64,000 nucleotides of DNA, taken from the NCBI GenBank assembly GCA_963774745.1, contig CAVZGE010000002.1, positions 434,001 through 498,000 on the forward strand, in the 5' to 3' direction. The translations under genes were made by a program, and so were the position numbers. Every line of letters begins with the position of its first letter. Position 1 is the stretch's first letter. The stretch comes from Prado023 sp963774745. Lineage in GTDB: Bacteria > Actinomycetota > Actinomycetes > S36-B12 > CAIYMF01. Below, in pieces: positions 11,678 through 20,973 of this stretch. The notes under the pieces are model-generated. The model worked only from the letters and a program-made list of their open reading frames with translations. It was not told the DNA's origin and ran no database searches.

Positions 11678-11928
11678 TGAAGGGTTCCTCCTCGTTCGAC
11701 AGCACGACGCATCCCGCCGTGCATGACAGCCATCCTGACATCACGGTGCAGCCGACGCGCGGTGGCGCCGACCGGCCGGTGGACGTTCCCCTCGTGTTCA
11801 TCGACAGGGTCGCGAGCCCGTCGTCAGGCCTGACGGGCTGCTCCGCCAGGGGGCCATCGGCGCAGCACGCGGTCGACGTGGAGGGGTGGCGGCGGGTCAT
11901 CGCGGGGCGGTCTGGGCAGGATGTCCCC

Positions 11929-13500
11929 GTGATCACGTCCCCCGATCCGTCGAACGTCCCGCCCGGGACTGGCCCTGCGCCGGCCAGCGCGGGTCGCGGC
12001 ACCCTGCCGGCAGCCCTCCCGGCCACCGTGGTGGCGGCCCTGGCGCAGGCTGGGATCGCGGTGACGACCGACCCCGACGTCCTGGCCGGGCACTGCGTCG
12101 ACTGGACCGGGCGCTGGACCGGTCCTGCACTCGGGGCGGTTCGGCCGACCACGACCGAGCAGGTCGCGGCGGTGCTGGTGGCAGCGCGGTCAGCGGGTGT
12201 CGCCGTCCAGGTCCAGGGCGGCAACACGGGCCTGGTCGGGGGGTCGGTGCCCGATCGACCGGCGCTCCTGCTGCTGACCACCGCCCTGGATGCGATGCGC
12301 CCGGTGGACGTCGTCGAGCGGACCGTCGTGGTCGGCGCCGGCGTCACGGCCGCCCGCCTCGCCGGGCACGCCCGCGCAGCAGGGCTGCACTTCGGCGTCG
12401 ACCTCGCCGCCCGGGACTCGGCCACGGTCGGCGGGATGGTGGCCACGAACGCCGGTGGGATGGGCGTCTGCGCCTACGGGATGATGCGCGAGCAGGTACG
12501 CGGCCTGGTGGTCGTCCTCGCCGACGGTCGGGTCGTACGCACCGTCGGCCGGCCGCGCAAGGACAACTGCGGGTATGACCTCGCCGGGCTGATCGCCGGC
12601 AGCGAGGGCACCCTGGGGGTGATCACGGAGGTCGAGGTCGCGCTGCATCCACAGCCGCGGGAGTCCTCGGTCGCGATCCTCGCGGTCGCTGACCTGGCGG
12701 AGGCGGTGCGCTGTGCCCGACAGGTCCAGGCAGCACCGTCGATGCTGCTCGCCGCCGAGGTCGTCGACGCAGCGGGGGTGTCGCGCGCCGCCGTCGCGCT
12801 GGGGCGGCGCAACCCGCTGCCGGAGGGGTTCGCGTGGCTGCTGCTCCTCGAGGTCGCCGACGGCGGGACGGCCGATGGCTTCGACCCGGTCGCAGACCGG
12901 GTCCTCGCGGTGGCGACGGCTGCGGGCGACAGGCAGCGGCTCTGGGACCTGCGCGAGCGGCAGACCGAGATCTACGCAGGCCTGCCGGGACTGGCGAAGC
13001 TCGACGTCAGCGTGCGCCTGGCCGACCTGGACGCCATCGTCGCGGCCATTCGCGCGGTCGTGGACCAGGGCCCGCCGGGCTCTGCCGGGGACGCTGACCC
13101 TGGGACGGCAGTGCTCGCTGGTGCCGGAGGTGGTGGCGTCGCCGAGGGGGGTGGGGTCGGCGCTGGCGCTGGCGATGCCGATGCCGATCGGGGCGGTGGT
13201 GGCGGGCGCCGCGGCCAGTCCCGGCCCTGGGTCGGCATCTTCGGTCACGCCCTCGATGGCAACCTGCACGTTCAGCTGGTCGGCGGGGCCGACGGCGCGA
13301 CGGCGGACCGGGTCCTCGAGGTCGTGGCGGGACTCGGGGGCAGCATCAGCGCCGAGCACGGCATCGGCCGGCTGAAGCCCGGCCAGCTGCACCTCGCCCG
13401 GTCGGCGGCGCACATCGACTGGATGCACCGGATCAAGGCGACGGTCGACCCCGACGGGTTGCTCAACCCGGGGGTGATCCTCGCCCCGAACCGGGGCTGA
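11929..13500 (+). CDS. FAD-linked oxidase (D-lactate / 2-hydroxyacid dehydrogenase type) with Gly-rich insert
   Basis: About 523 residues from the GTG at 11929. The PCMH-type FAD domain carries VQVQGGNTGLVGG and DLAARDSATVGGMVATNAGG, then GSEGTLGVITEVEVAL. The C-terminal cap holds the substrate block GIFGHALDGNLHVQL and ISAEHGIGRLKPG. The family oxidises D-lactate, glycolate or D-2-hydroxyglutarate; the substrate cannot be fixed here. A low-complexity insert of about 45 residues rich in Gly, Ala and Asp (near residues 385-425) interrupts the C-terminal domain just before GIFGHALDG. The start is weakly supported; the open frame extends upstream but only as low-quality sequence overlapping the fba promoter region. 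Confidence 0.85.
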   Translation: MITSPDPSNVPPGTGPAPASAGRGTLPAALPATVVAALAQAGIAVTTDPDVLAGHCVDWTGRWTGPALGAVRPTTTEQVAAVLVAARSAGVAVQVQGGNTGLVGGSVPDRPALLLLTTALDAMRPVDVVERTVVVGAGVTAARLAGHARAAGLHFGVDLAARDSATVGGMVATNAGGMGVCAYGMMREQVRGLVVVLADGRVVRTVGRPRKDNCGYDLAGLIAGSEGTLGVITEVEVALHPQPRESSVAILAVADLAEAVRCARQVQAAPSMLLAAEVVDAAGVSRAAVALGRRNPLPEGFAWLLLLEVADGGTADGFDPVADRVLAVATAAGDRQRLWDLRERQTEIYAGLPGLAKLDVSVRLADLDAIVAAIRAVVDQGPPGSAGDADPGTAVLAGAGGGGVAEGGGVGAGAGDADADRGGGGGRRGQSRPWVGIFGHALDGNLHVQLVGGADGATADRVLEVVAGLGGSISAEHGIGRLKPGQLHLARSAAHIDWMHRIKATVDPDGLLNPGVILAPNRG

Positions 13501-13693
13501 GCACGGGAGCTGCGGGGGGCCCCACCGCCCGCCCGCCCGCCGGGCCATGCGCCCGCCCGCGCCCCACGCCCACTGCCCGCCGGGCCGCACGCCCACCCCC
13601 TGCCCGCCCGCGGGGGGCGCCTGCCGGGGACACGCCAGGAGCACCCGGGCCGCACAGCGCGCGGTCGGGCGGGGCAACGGGCATGCTGGGCCC

Positions 13694-14551
13694 GTGTCCG
13701 GCCGTCCCCTGGTGATCGCCCACCGGGGCGCGAGTGCCCTGCGCGCCGAGCACACCCTGGCGGCCTACGAGCTGGCCATAGAGCAGGGGGCCGACGGCCT
13801 GGAGTGCGACGTCCGGCTCACCGCCGACGGGCACCTCGTCTGCGTGCACGACCGACGGATCGACCGGACCAGCGACGGCTGGGGCGTGGTCTCCACCAAG
13901 ACCCTGTCCGACCTGCGCCGCCACGACTTCGGGTCGTGGGCGCAGCAGGAGGGCCCCCGCCCGGCACGGCGGCCGTTGCGCGAGCGTCGGGTCACCGACC
14001 GTCGGCTCGAATCGTGGCCCGGCGAGACCGTGCTCGCCGATCCCTCGGGCGGGATCCTCACCCTGCCCACGTTGCTCGACCTGGTCACCAGCAGCCCCCG
14101 GTCGGTCCTGCTCGCGATCGAGACCAAGCACCCGACGCGCTACGCCGGCTGGGTCGAGCAGGCCGTCGTGGCGCAGCTGCGCAGGTTCGGCCTGGCGACC
14201 CCCTCGCGCCAGGGGCCGCATCCGGTGCGAGTCATGTCCTTCTCGGCCCAGGCCGTCCGGCGGTTCCGGGCGCTGGCCCCCGGCGTGCCCCGCGTGTTCC
14301 TGATGGACCGCGTGCCGCTGCGGATGCGCGCCGGGGACCTTCCCTTCGGCGCCACGATCGCCGGGCCCGACATCGCCATCCTGCGGGAGCACCCGAGCTA
14401 TGCCGCGCGGGTCCGACGACTCGGCGGCGAGCTCTACGTCTGGACCGTCGACGAGCCCGAGGATGTGGCCCTCTGCCGCGAGCTCGGGGTCGCCGCGATC
14501 ATCACCAATCGCCCCGGCGACGTGTCTGCCGCCGTGCGCCGGGCCCCCTAG
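13694..14551 (+). CDS. Glycerophosphodiester phosphodiesterase
   Basis: About 285 residues from a GTG at 13694. The N-terminus VIAHRGASALRAEHTLAAYE, then ADGLECDVRLTADGHLVCVHD, is the metal-binding GDPD signature (His, Glu-Asp and the HD pair). The C-terminal LYVWTVDEPEDVALCRELG plus AIITNRPGD closes the TIM barrel. It hydrolyses glycerophosphodiesters to glycerol 3-phosphate and an alcohol. No signal peptide is seen, so it is probably cytoplasmic, UgpQ-like. The 190 bases upstream are low-complexity CCCGCC repeats. Confidence 0.9.
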   Translation: MSGRPLVIAHRGASALRAEHTLAAYELAIEQGADGLECDVRLTADGHLVCVHDRRIDRTSDGWGVVSTKTLSDLRRHDFGSWAQQEGPRPARRPLRERRVTDRRLESWPGETVLADPSGGILTLPTLLDLVTSSPRSVLLAIETKHPTRYAGWVEQAVVAQLRRFGLATPSRQGPHPVRVMSFSAQAVRRFRALAPGVPRVFLMDRVPLRMRAGDLPFGATIAGPDIAILREHPSYAARVRRLGGELYVWTVDEPEDVALCRELGVAAIITNRPGDVSAAVRRAP

Positions 14552-14576
14552 CGTTGCCGCGACCCGGCCCCGGCCG

Positions 14577-14608
14577 GTGTCAGGACCCGTCGGTGTCAGG
14601 ACCCGTCG
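14577..14608. repeat. Exact tandem duplication of a 16-bp unit
   Basis: The unit GTGTCAGGACCCGTCG occurs twice in direct succession in the region between the GDPD gene and DUF4446 (14552-14850). A second, imperfect repeat of TCGCCGTGGATC follows at about 14622-14652. No gene is seen in this region. Confidence 0.6.
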
Positions 14609-14850
14609 GGAACGGTCGAGTTTCGCCGTGGATCGCCGAGTCTCGCCGTGGATCCGCCCGTGGTCCCGGGCAATCGCCGCAAGGATCGCGCGGATTGTGA
14701 CGTGATTCACGCAGACCTGGGCGTCTGGGGATGGCCACCGCGCAACAGGGTGGCGTAGCATTCAACCAGTTCGGACGTCACTGCATCCCCCGTCGGTGGC
14801 GTCCGAACCCTTTTCTCCCCCGGACCGGTCGGCGACTACCCTGTCGATCC

Positions 14851-15408
14851 ATGTCCCCGTCGGCGAGCACGGCCCTGGCGCTCATCGCCCTCGGCCTGGC
14901 GCTCGGCGCCATCGTGCTGGCCACCATCGCGAACCGGCGGTGGGCGCGACGCCCCGTGCAGGTCGGCGGCCGGGGGCAGGCGGACACCGCGGTGGCCGTG
15001 TCGGCACTGGCCGAGCTTCGCGGTCAGGTTGCCGCCCTCGGCACGCATGTCGAGGACCTCAGCGCCCAGTCCGCGACCGTCAGGGCCGATGTCGCCGCCC
15101 TGCAGGGCCAGGTCATGGATCTCGCCGTGGCAGCGGGCGAGGCGGCGGCCGCCGGTGCGGCCGGGGATCCGACGGCCCTGCGCCACGTGGCGCTGGTCCG
15201 CTACGACGCGTTCGCCGACGTCGGCGGCCGGCTGTCCTACAGCGTGGCGCTGCTCGACGACACCGGCTCCGGGCTGGTCCTGACGACCCTGGCGGGCAAG
15301 GCGGACGTGCGCACCTACGTGCGGACGATCTCGGCCGGCTCTCCCGACGGTAGCCTGACCGCCGAGGAGCAGCAGGCGATCGATGCAGCAGTGGGGAGTC
15401 GACAGTGA
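14851..15408 (+). CDS. DUF4446 family membrane-anchored protein
   Basis: 185 residues from the ATG at 14851. One N-terminal membrane helix (ALALIALGLALGAIVLATIA) is followed by a helical, likely coiled-coil stretch (ALAELRGQVAALGTHVEDLS and VRADVAALQGQVMDL). The DUF4446 core then reads HVALVRYDAFADVGGRLSYS and VALLDDTGSGLVLTTL. The function is unknown in any organism. It sits directly before pheA with a GTGA overlap, an arrangement I recall from other actinomycetes. Confidence 0.85.
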   Translation: MSPSASTALALIALGLALGAIVLATIANRRWARRPVQVGGRGQADTAVAVSALAELRGQVAALGTHVEDLSAQSATVRADVAALQGQVMDLAVAAGEAAAAGAAGDPTALRHVALVRYDAFADVGGRLSYSVALLDDTGSGLVLTTLAGKADVRTYVRTISAGSPDGSLTAEEQQAIDAAVGSRQ

Positions 15409-16244
15409 CCGTCGTGGCCTTCCAGGGCGAGATGGGCGCGAACTCGCACATCGCGATCAACGAGGTGTACCCGAGTGCGACCCCGCTGCCGTGCCCGACG
15501 TTCGAGGACGTCTTCGCGGCAGTCGCCGACGGGAGCGCCCCGCTGGCGATGATCCCGATCGAGAACTCCCTGGCGGGTCGGGTCTCGGACATCTACCACC
15601 TGCTCCCGGTGGCCGGGCTGGCGATCGTCGGCGAGCACTTCCTGCCGATCCGCCACCAGCTGCTCGGTGTCCCGGGCGCCCGGATCGCGGACCTGCGCAC
15701 AGTCGAGAGCCACGTGATGGCCCTCGGCCAGTGCCGGGACGCGATCCGTCGCCTCGGCCTGACGGCGATCGTGGCCGCCGACACCGCCGGGTCCGCCCGT
15801 GAGGTGGCGGAGGTGGCCGACCCGACGCGCGCCGCCATCGCCTCGGCGCTGGCCGCCCGCACCTACGGCCTGGACATCCTCGCCGAGAACATCGAGGACG
15901 CCGACCACAACACGACCCGCTTCCTGGTGCTCGCCCGGGAGCCGGAGGACATCGAGCCCGGGGACGGACCGTTGATCACCACGCTCGTGTTCCGGGTGCG
16001 CAACGTCCCGGCAGCGCTGTTCAAGGCCCTCGGCGGCTTCGCGACGAACGGCGTGAACATGACCAAGCTCGAGAGCTACATGCTCGATGGCCACTTCTCC
16101 GCCACGCAGTTCTACGCCGACGTGGACGGTCACCCCGCCGACCGCGGGCTGGCGTTCGCGCTCGAGGAGCTGGAGTTCTTCTCCCACGAGGTGAGCATCC
16201 TGGGGACCTACCCCGCCCATCCGTTCCGGGAGTCGATGGACTGA
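15405..16244 (+). CDS. pheA: Prephenate dehydratase
   Basis: 279 residues. The catalytic domain starts VVAFQGEMGANSHIA, carries IPIENSLAGRV, and ends with the DHNTTRF block holding the Thr-Arg-Phe motif. An ACT domain follows from about residue 190 (TTLVFRVRNVPAALFKALGG, then NGVNMTKLESYMLDG), which usually binds phenylalanine for feedback control. It converts prephenate to phenylpyruvate. There is no chorismate mutase domain, so it is the monofunctional form. The start overlaps the DUF4446 stop. Confidence 0.95.
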   Translation: MTVVAFQGEMGANSHIAINEVYPSATPLPCPTFEDVFAAVADGSAPLAMIPIENSLAGRVSDIYHLLPVAGLAIVGEHFLPIRHQLLGVPGARIADLRTVESHVMALGQCRDAIRRLGLTAIVAADTAGSAREVAEVADPTRAAIASALAARTYGLDILAENIEDADHNTTRFLVLAREPEDIEPGDGPLITTLVFRVRNVPAALFKALGGFATNGVNMTKLESYMLDGHFSATQFYADVDGHPADRGLAFALEELEFFSHEVSILGTYPAHPFRESMD

Positions 16245-16282
16245 AGCGGTGCCGTGCGGGTAGGGCCCCGCTGGCCGCCGTC

Positions 16283-16888
16283 TCAGGACCGAGGCCGTGC
16301 CCGCGGGCGGGGAGCGAACCACCACGCGGCCACGCCCCCCGCGATCGCCCCGGTCAGGTGCGCCTGCCAGGAGACGTTCGACGCCACCGTCCAGGGCAGG
16401 GCACCGAGCAGCAGCGTCCCGTAGACGACCAGCACGGCGAGGCCGATCACGAGGTCGCGCCAGTGCCGGGTCCGGATGCCGGCGACGAGCAGGTACCCGA
16501 GGTAGCCGAACACCAGCCCACTGGCCCCGATGGTCACCGTGTTCGCGGGTGCGATGAGCCACGTTCCCAGGCCACCGAGGAGCACCACGACTCCCGTGAC
16601 CTTCCAGAACACTCCCCGACCGCCGGTCGCCACCAGGGTCCCGAGGACCAGCAGCGGGATCGTGTTGGACAGCAGGTGGTCGAACCCGCCGTGGAGCAGG
16701 GGCGCGAACAGGATGCCGAGCAGGCCCTCGGTCTCCCGCGGCTCGATCCCGCCGTTGTCGAGCCAGCCGCGCAGCACCACGTCGACGGTCTCGAGGATCC
16801 ACATGACGGCCAGCAGGATCAGCGGTGGGCCCGCCGGGCCGAGCCGATCCAGGGCGCGGCGCCGCCCCGGCACCGGCGCGACGGTCAT
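16283..16888 (-). CDS. Rhomboid family intramembrane serine protease
   Basis: 201 residues, six hydrophobic segments. The catalytic serine is in TIGASGLVFGYLG (GxSG) and the partner His in VSWQAHLTGAIAGG. The HLLSNTIPLLVLG segment is the usual His-Asn helix of the family. It should cleave transmembrane substrates in the cell membrane. The start overlaps the stop of the HAD gene by 4 nt, and it faces pheA head-on with about 40 bases between the stops. Confidence 0.9.
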   Translation of the reverse strand: MTVAPVPGRRRALDRLGPAGPPLILLAVMWILETVDVVLRGWLDNGGIEPRETEGLLGILFAPLLHGGFDHLLSNTIPLLVLGTLVATGGRGVFWKVTGVVVLLGGLGTWLIAPANTVTIGASGLVFGYLGYLLVAGIRTRHWRDLVIGLAVLVVYGTLLLGALPWTVASNVSWQAHLTGAIAGGVAAWWFAPRPRARPRS

Positions 16889-17877
16889 CGTCGGGCCGCC
16901 AGGATCGCCTCCAGCAGCCGCCCGACCCCGTCGTCGGTGTTGCTCGGGATGACGTGGTCGGCTGCCCGACGGGCCGACGGGTGGGCGTTGGCCACGGCGT
17001 ACCCGGTGCCGGCGGCGCGGATCAGGGCGATGTCGTTGGGCATGTCACCGACCGCGACCGTGCGGTCCGCGTCGATCCCGCGCAGGGCAGCCACCTCGAG
17101 GAACCCGATCCCCTTGTCGATCTCGCCGGACATGATCTCGATCAGGACGTCCTTGGTGCCCGAGTGCGTGATGTGCAGGGCGCCGACGAACTCCGCCTCG
17201 GCCAGCTCGAGCAGGGAGTCGGAGTCGTGGCCGGTGTCGCCCGGCGGTGCGGCCAGGAGCTTCACCGGCTCGCCGCGCGTGATCAGGTCCAGGACGTCGC
17301 CGCTCTCGACGCCGGGCATCCGCGCCCACGGCGGGTCGTAGGCCGGCTCGAACCCGACCACGGTGAGCTGGTCCAGGTCCCGGGCGTGGTCGGCCCCCTC
17401 GATGAGGCGCTCCAGCGCGAAGGTGATGCCGGGGACCAGCTCGCGCAGGCGCAGCGCGACGGATGTGGCCAGGGCATGGTCCATCGCCGTCCTGCGCACG
17501 AGCCGCTCCTCGGCGAGGTCCACGACCAGCGCCCCATTGGCGCAGACGGCCATTCCGGTGTGGCCCGTCTGGGCGATGATCGGGCGCAACCAGCGCGGCG
17601 GGCGACCCGTCACGTAGACGAGCTCCACGCCGGCGGCCGCCAGGCGGGGGATCGCCGCGAGGCTGCGCGCACCGACGGCGAGGGTCGGGGACAGCAGGGT
17701 CCCGTCCAGGTCGGAGCCCACCATGGCGACGTCCGCAGGCACGGGGATCGGGGCGTCGAGGTCAACCTCGACGTGCCCGCCCGCGCGCACCCCGATGTCG
17801 TCGGGCAGGATCCCGCCGGCCTCGGGGAGGTCCTCCTCCGGGCTGGGCCGGGAGCTCCGCTGCGGGCTGTCTGCCAT
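16885..17877 (-). CDS. HAD superfamily phosphatase, Cof/YidA-like
   Basis: 330 residues. After a Pro/Glu-rich lead of about 50 residues comes the HAD motif I MVGSDLDGTLLSPTL. Motif II is VYVTGRPPRWL; motifs III/IV are IDKGIGFLEVAALRGI and TVAVGDMPNDIALI. The C2-type cap lies between. These enzymes dephosphorylate sugar phosphates, nucleotides or flavin precursors; the substrate is not predictable here. It is cotranslated with the rhomboid gene and lies downstream of serS. Confidence 0.9.
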   Translation of the reverse strand: MADSPQRSSRPSPEEDLPEAGGILPDDIGVRAGGHVEVDLDAPIPVPADVAMVGSDLDGTLLSPTLAVGARSLAAIPRLAAAGVELVYVTGRPPRWLRPIIAQTGHTGMAVCANGALVVDLAEERLVRRTAMDHALATSVALRLRELVPGITFALERLIEGADHARDLDQLTVVGFEPAYDPPWARMPGVESGDVLDLITRGEPVKLLAAPPGDTGHDSDSLLELAEAEFVGALHITHSGTKDVLIEIMSGEIDKGIGFLEVAALRGIDADRTVAVGDMPNDIALIRAAGTGYAVANAHPSARRAADHVIPSNTDDGVGRLLEAILAARR

Positions 17878-17990
17878 GCGAGGATCCTTCCACGCCGGGC
17901 GTGGTGGCGCCCGGGCCGGCCGCGAGGGACCCGGGCGATGCCCGCTGCCCGCAGGCCGGTCGCTGGGCGTGGGTCGCGTCGGCGCTGCGG

Positions 17991-19268
17991 TCAGGCGGGG
18001 GGGTGCAGGGTCGTGCGCCCGCCGAGGAACGGCTGCAGGGCCTCGGGGACGTGCACGGTCCCATCGGCCTGCTGGTGGTTCTCCAGGATCGCGATGATCG
18101 TGCGGGGAATGGCCACCAGCGTCCCGTTCAGCGTGGCCAGCGGGCGGACGGTCCCGTCGGCGGCGCGCTCACGCACGCGCAGGCGGCGGGCCTGGAACGT
18201 GGTGCAGTTCGAGGCCGACGTCAGCTCCCGGTAGCGGCCCTGCGACGGGATCCACGCCTCGCAGTCGAACTTGCGGGTCGCGCTGGCGCCCAGGTCGCCG
18301 GTGGCGACGTCGATCACCCGGTAGGGCAGCTCGAGGCTGTCGAGGAACTGCTTCTCGAACTCCAGCAGCCGCGCATGCTCGGCCTCCGCGTCCTCCGGCG
18401 CGGTGAAGGAGAACATCTCCACCTTGTCGAACCAGTGCACCCGGAAGATGCCGCGCGTGTCCTTGCCGTAGGTGCCGGCCTCGCGCCGGTAGCACGGGGA
18501 GTAGCCGGCGAACCGCCGCGGCAGCGACTCGGCCGGCAGGATCTCGTCGGAGTGGTAGGCCGCGAGCGGGACCTCGGCGGTGCCCACCAGGTACAGGTCG
18601 TCGGCCTCGAGGCGGTACACGTTCTCAGCGGCCTGACCGAGGAAGCCGGTGCCCTCCATCGCTGCCGGCTTGACCAGCGCCGGGGGGATGATCGGGGTCA
18701 GCCCGTTGGCCGTCGCCTGGCCCATCGCCAGGTTGATCAGGGCGAGCTCGAGCAGCGCGCCGACACCCGTCAAGTAGTAGAAGCGCGACCCCGACACCTT
18801 CGCGCCGCGCTCCACGTCGATCGCGCGCAGGGCCTCGCCGATCTCCAGGTGATCGCGGACCGTGATGCCCTCGGCCGCGAAGTCCCGGATCGTTCCGCGC
18901 ACCTCGAGGACGGTGAAGTCCTCCTCCCCGCCCCGCGGGGAGTCCGGGTGCACGAGGTTGGAGATGGCCAGGACGAGCTCGTCGGCCCGGGCCGTGGCCT
19001 CGGCGCGCTGGGCGTCAGCGGCCCGGACCTCCTCGGCCAGGTCCTTGGCGCGCGCCAGCAGCAGGGGCTTGTCCTGGGGCGAGGCCTTCGCGACCTCCTT
19101 GCCCAGGCCCTTCTGCTCGTTGCGCAGGGCATCGAAGCGGGTGCCGGCACCGCGCCTTGCCTCGTCGGCGGCCAGGAGCTCGTCGACCAGTGCGGGGTCC
19201 TCACCGCGGGCGGTCTGCGAGGCGCGGAACAGGTCGGGGTCGTCACGGAGGAGGCGCAGGTCGATCAC
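17991..19268 (-). CDS. serS: Seryl-tRNA synthetase
   Basis: 425 residues beginning MIDLRLLRDDPDLFRASQTA. The N-terminal coiled-coil arm that binds the long variable arm of tRNA-Ser covers about residues 30-105. Class II motif 2 is seen in CYRREAGTYGKDTRGIFRVH and WFDKVEMF, the serine site in GTAEVPLAAYH, and motif 3 near the C-terminus. Length is normal. The cognate tRNA-Ser(UGA) is at 37.4 kb. Confidence 0.97.
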   Translation of the reverse strand: MIDLRLLRDDPDLFRASQTARGEDPALVDELLAADEARRGAGTRFDALRNEQKGLGKEVAKASPQDKPLLLARAKDLAEEVRAADAQRAEATARADELVLAISNLVHPDSPRGGEEDFTVLEVRGTIRDFAAEGITVRDHLEIGEALRAIDVERGAKVSGSRFYYLTGVGALLELALINLAMGQATANGLTPIIPPALVKPAAMEGTGFLGQAAENVYRLEADDLYLVGTAEVPLAAYHSDEILPAESLPRRFAGYSPCYRREAGTYGKDTRGIFRVHWFDKVEMFSFTAPEDAEAEHARLLEFEKQFLDSLELPYRVIDVATGDLGASATRKFDCEAWIPSQGRYRELTSASNCTTFQARRLRVRERAADGTVRPLATLNGTLVAIPRTIIAILENHQQADGTVHVPEALQPFLGGRTTLHPPA

Positions 19269-19466
19269 GAGGGCACAGCCTACGCGTCCGGCCGCCTGGG
19301 GTGCCTCGGCCCGCGGACCCCAGGGTGCCCGGCTGCCCGGGCGGCAGGCCCGGGGCGGCGAGTGCCCGGGGGCGGTCGGGGCGGTGCCCGGGGCGGTGAC
19401 CGCCCGGGGGCGGTGACCATGCGGCCGTTCCTGTCGGATGGCGGCCAGGTTCGCGGATCAGGAGTC

Positions 19467-19598
19467 GACCTCGCGCCCGTTCCGGTCGAACCCGGGCTCG
19501 CCAGGGCGGGCGGAACGACGTGAACGGGCGCGAGGTCCACCGGGAGGCATCCCAGTACGGGGAACCCCGGTCTCATTCGACGTGAGCGGGCGCGAGGT
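19467..19598. repeat. Three-arm hairpin repeat with a 39-nt loop, copy 1
   Basis: A perfect 16-bp inverted repeat (GACCTCGCGCCCGTTC at 19467-19482 and its complement at 19522-19537) encloses exactly 39 nt. A third arm, GAGCGGGCGCGAGGT at 19584-19598, repeats the right arm 62 bases further on, with the shared lead CGACGT. The element lies in the gene-free stretch 19269-19748 between serS and bpa. The same design appears in opposite orientation at 31743-31873. I see no open frame conserved between the copies; the rest of this intergenic stretch shows nothing else I can name. Confidence 0.75.
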
Positions 19599-19748
19599 GC
19601 GCCGGCCGCTCACGAGCCGCAGCCAGGACCGGCACCTGCCGGGGTGTGGTCCACGTGCAGCACCTGCCTCGGGGCCGTCTCACCCGCGGGGGCCAGCTGG
19701 GCCACGGGGCATGCCGGGACTCACACGTGCGGCCGGTCGTCAGGTGCC

Positions 19749-20300
19749 CTACAGGTAGGGGCCGCTGGTGCCGCCGCGGCGGTGCCCGTCGGGGTTGGGT
19801 GCGGGCACCTGCTCGGGCTCGGCGGTGATCGCCGCGCGGCGCATCTGCTCGAACTGGGCGCGGGCGGCCATCTGCTGGGCGAACAGGGCGGTCTGGATCC
19901 CGTGGAACAGGCCCTCGAGCCAGCCCACGAGCTGGGCCTGGGCGATCCGCAGCTCGGCGTCCGTGGGGACCGTGTCCGAGCTGAACGGCAGCGACAGCCG
20001 GTCGAGCTCCTCGACGAGCTCCGGGGCCAGGCCGGACTCCAGCTCGACGATCGAGCGCTGGTGGATGTCGCGCAGCCGGGCTCGCGAAGCGTCGTCGAGC
20101 GGTGCGGAGCGGACCTCCTCGAGCAGCTGCTTGATCATCGAGCCCACGCGCATGACCTTCGCGGGCTGCTCGATCAGGTCGGCCACCGACGGCTCGTTGG
20201 ACTCCTCCGCCGTCGCGATCGGCTGGCCGTCGGGCCCGACGATGACGATCTGGCCGGGGCTCGCGTCATCACCAGTGGTTTCGTCGGGCTGCTCAGTCAT
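19749..20300 (-). CDS. bpa: Bacterial proteasome activator
   Basis: 183 residues from the ATG at 20300. The helical core (DLIEQPAKVMRVGSMIKQLL, then ELRIAQAQLVGWLEGLFHGI) is the DUF2587/Bpa four-helix bundle that forms a 12-mer ring. The chain ends GTSGPYL, matching the GQYL-type C-terminus that docks into the 20S proteasome and opens its gate without ATP. Its presence implies a proteasome elsewhere in the genome. It is divergent from the SET-domain gene, with 48 bases between. Confidence 0.93.
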   Translation of the reverse strand: MTEQPDETTGDDASPGQIVIVGPDGQPIATAEESNEPSVADLIEQPAKVMRVGSMIKQLLEEVRSAPLDDASRARLRDIHQRSIVELESGLAPELVEELDRLSLPFSSDTVPTDAELRIAQAQLVGWLEGLFHGIQTALFAQQMAARAQFEQMRRAAITAEPEQVPAPNPDGHRRGGTSGPYL

Positions 20301-20348
20301 GGAACCATTGTCGCCCCCGCGCCACGCGGCCGCGCCACAGGAGGCTGG

Positions 20349-20870
20349 ATGCTGCACAGCTGGCTCACGCCGAAGGCCGCTGTTCGCGACGTCGGGGAGC
20401 ACGGCCATGGGTCGTTCGCCCTCGAGGCGATCCCCGCGGGCGAGGTGGTTGCGGCCTTCGGCGGCTACGTGGTCACGGGCAGCCAGCTCCCCGAGTTCGA
20501 CGGGGCGCGGGTCTCGCGCTCGATCCAGATCGCCGACGACCTGTACCTGCTCGCCGCGCCCGAGGTGGAGGACGGCGACCTGGTCAACCACTCCTGCGAC
20601 CCGACGTGCGGGCTGCTCGGTGAGACCGTGCTGGTCGCGAAGTACGACCTCGCGGCCGGCCAGGAGCTGACCTTCGACTACGGCACGTGCGATGCCAGCC
20701 CGTACGACGAGTTCGACTGCGCCTGCGGAGCGCCCCGATGCCGTGGCCGGGTCACCGGGGACGACTGGCGCGACCGGGACTTCCAGATGCGCAACAACGG
20801 CTGGTTCTCGCCCTACATCGCCCGCCGGATCGCGGCCCAGCACGGGCGCCACGGGTCCGCGCCGCTGTAG
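20349..20870 (+). CDS. SET domain protein (putative lysine methyltransferase)
   Basis: 173 residues. The SET core is compact: HGSFALEAIPAGEVVAAFGG at the start, the SAM-binding NHSCDPTCG, then ELTFDYGTCDASPYDEFDC with the active Tyr. A post-SET-like Cys cluster follows (CACGAPRCRG). SET proteins methylate lysines in eukaryotes; bacterial ones are fewer and mostly unstudied. The Cys cluster suggests a zinc site. It sits back to back with bpa, but a link to the proteasome is only inference. The start is the ATG at 20349, which gives MLHSWLTPKA. Confidence 0.85.
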   Translation: MLHSWLTPKAAVRDVGEHGHGSFALEAIPAGEVVAAFGGYVVTGSQLPEFDGARVSRSIQIADDLYLLAAPEVEDGDLVNHSCDPTCGLLGETVLVAKYDLAAGQELTFDYGTCDASPYDEFDCACGAPRCRGRVTGDDWRDRDFQMRNNGWFSPYIARRIAAQHGRHGSAPL

Positions 20871-20973
20871 ACCGCACCGCTGTGGGCGGCGCCGCTGTGG
20901 GCCGCAACGCCAGAGCCGTTCAGGCGGGCCCGGTCGGCGGCGCTGCACGCGGGTGACGGCGTACATTTCCCCC

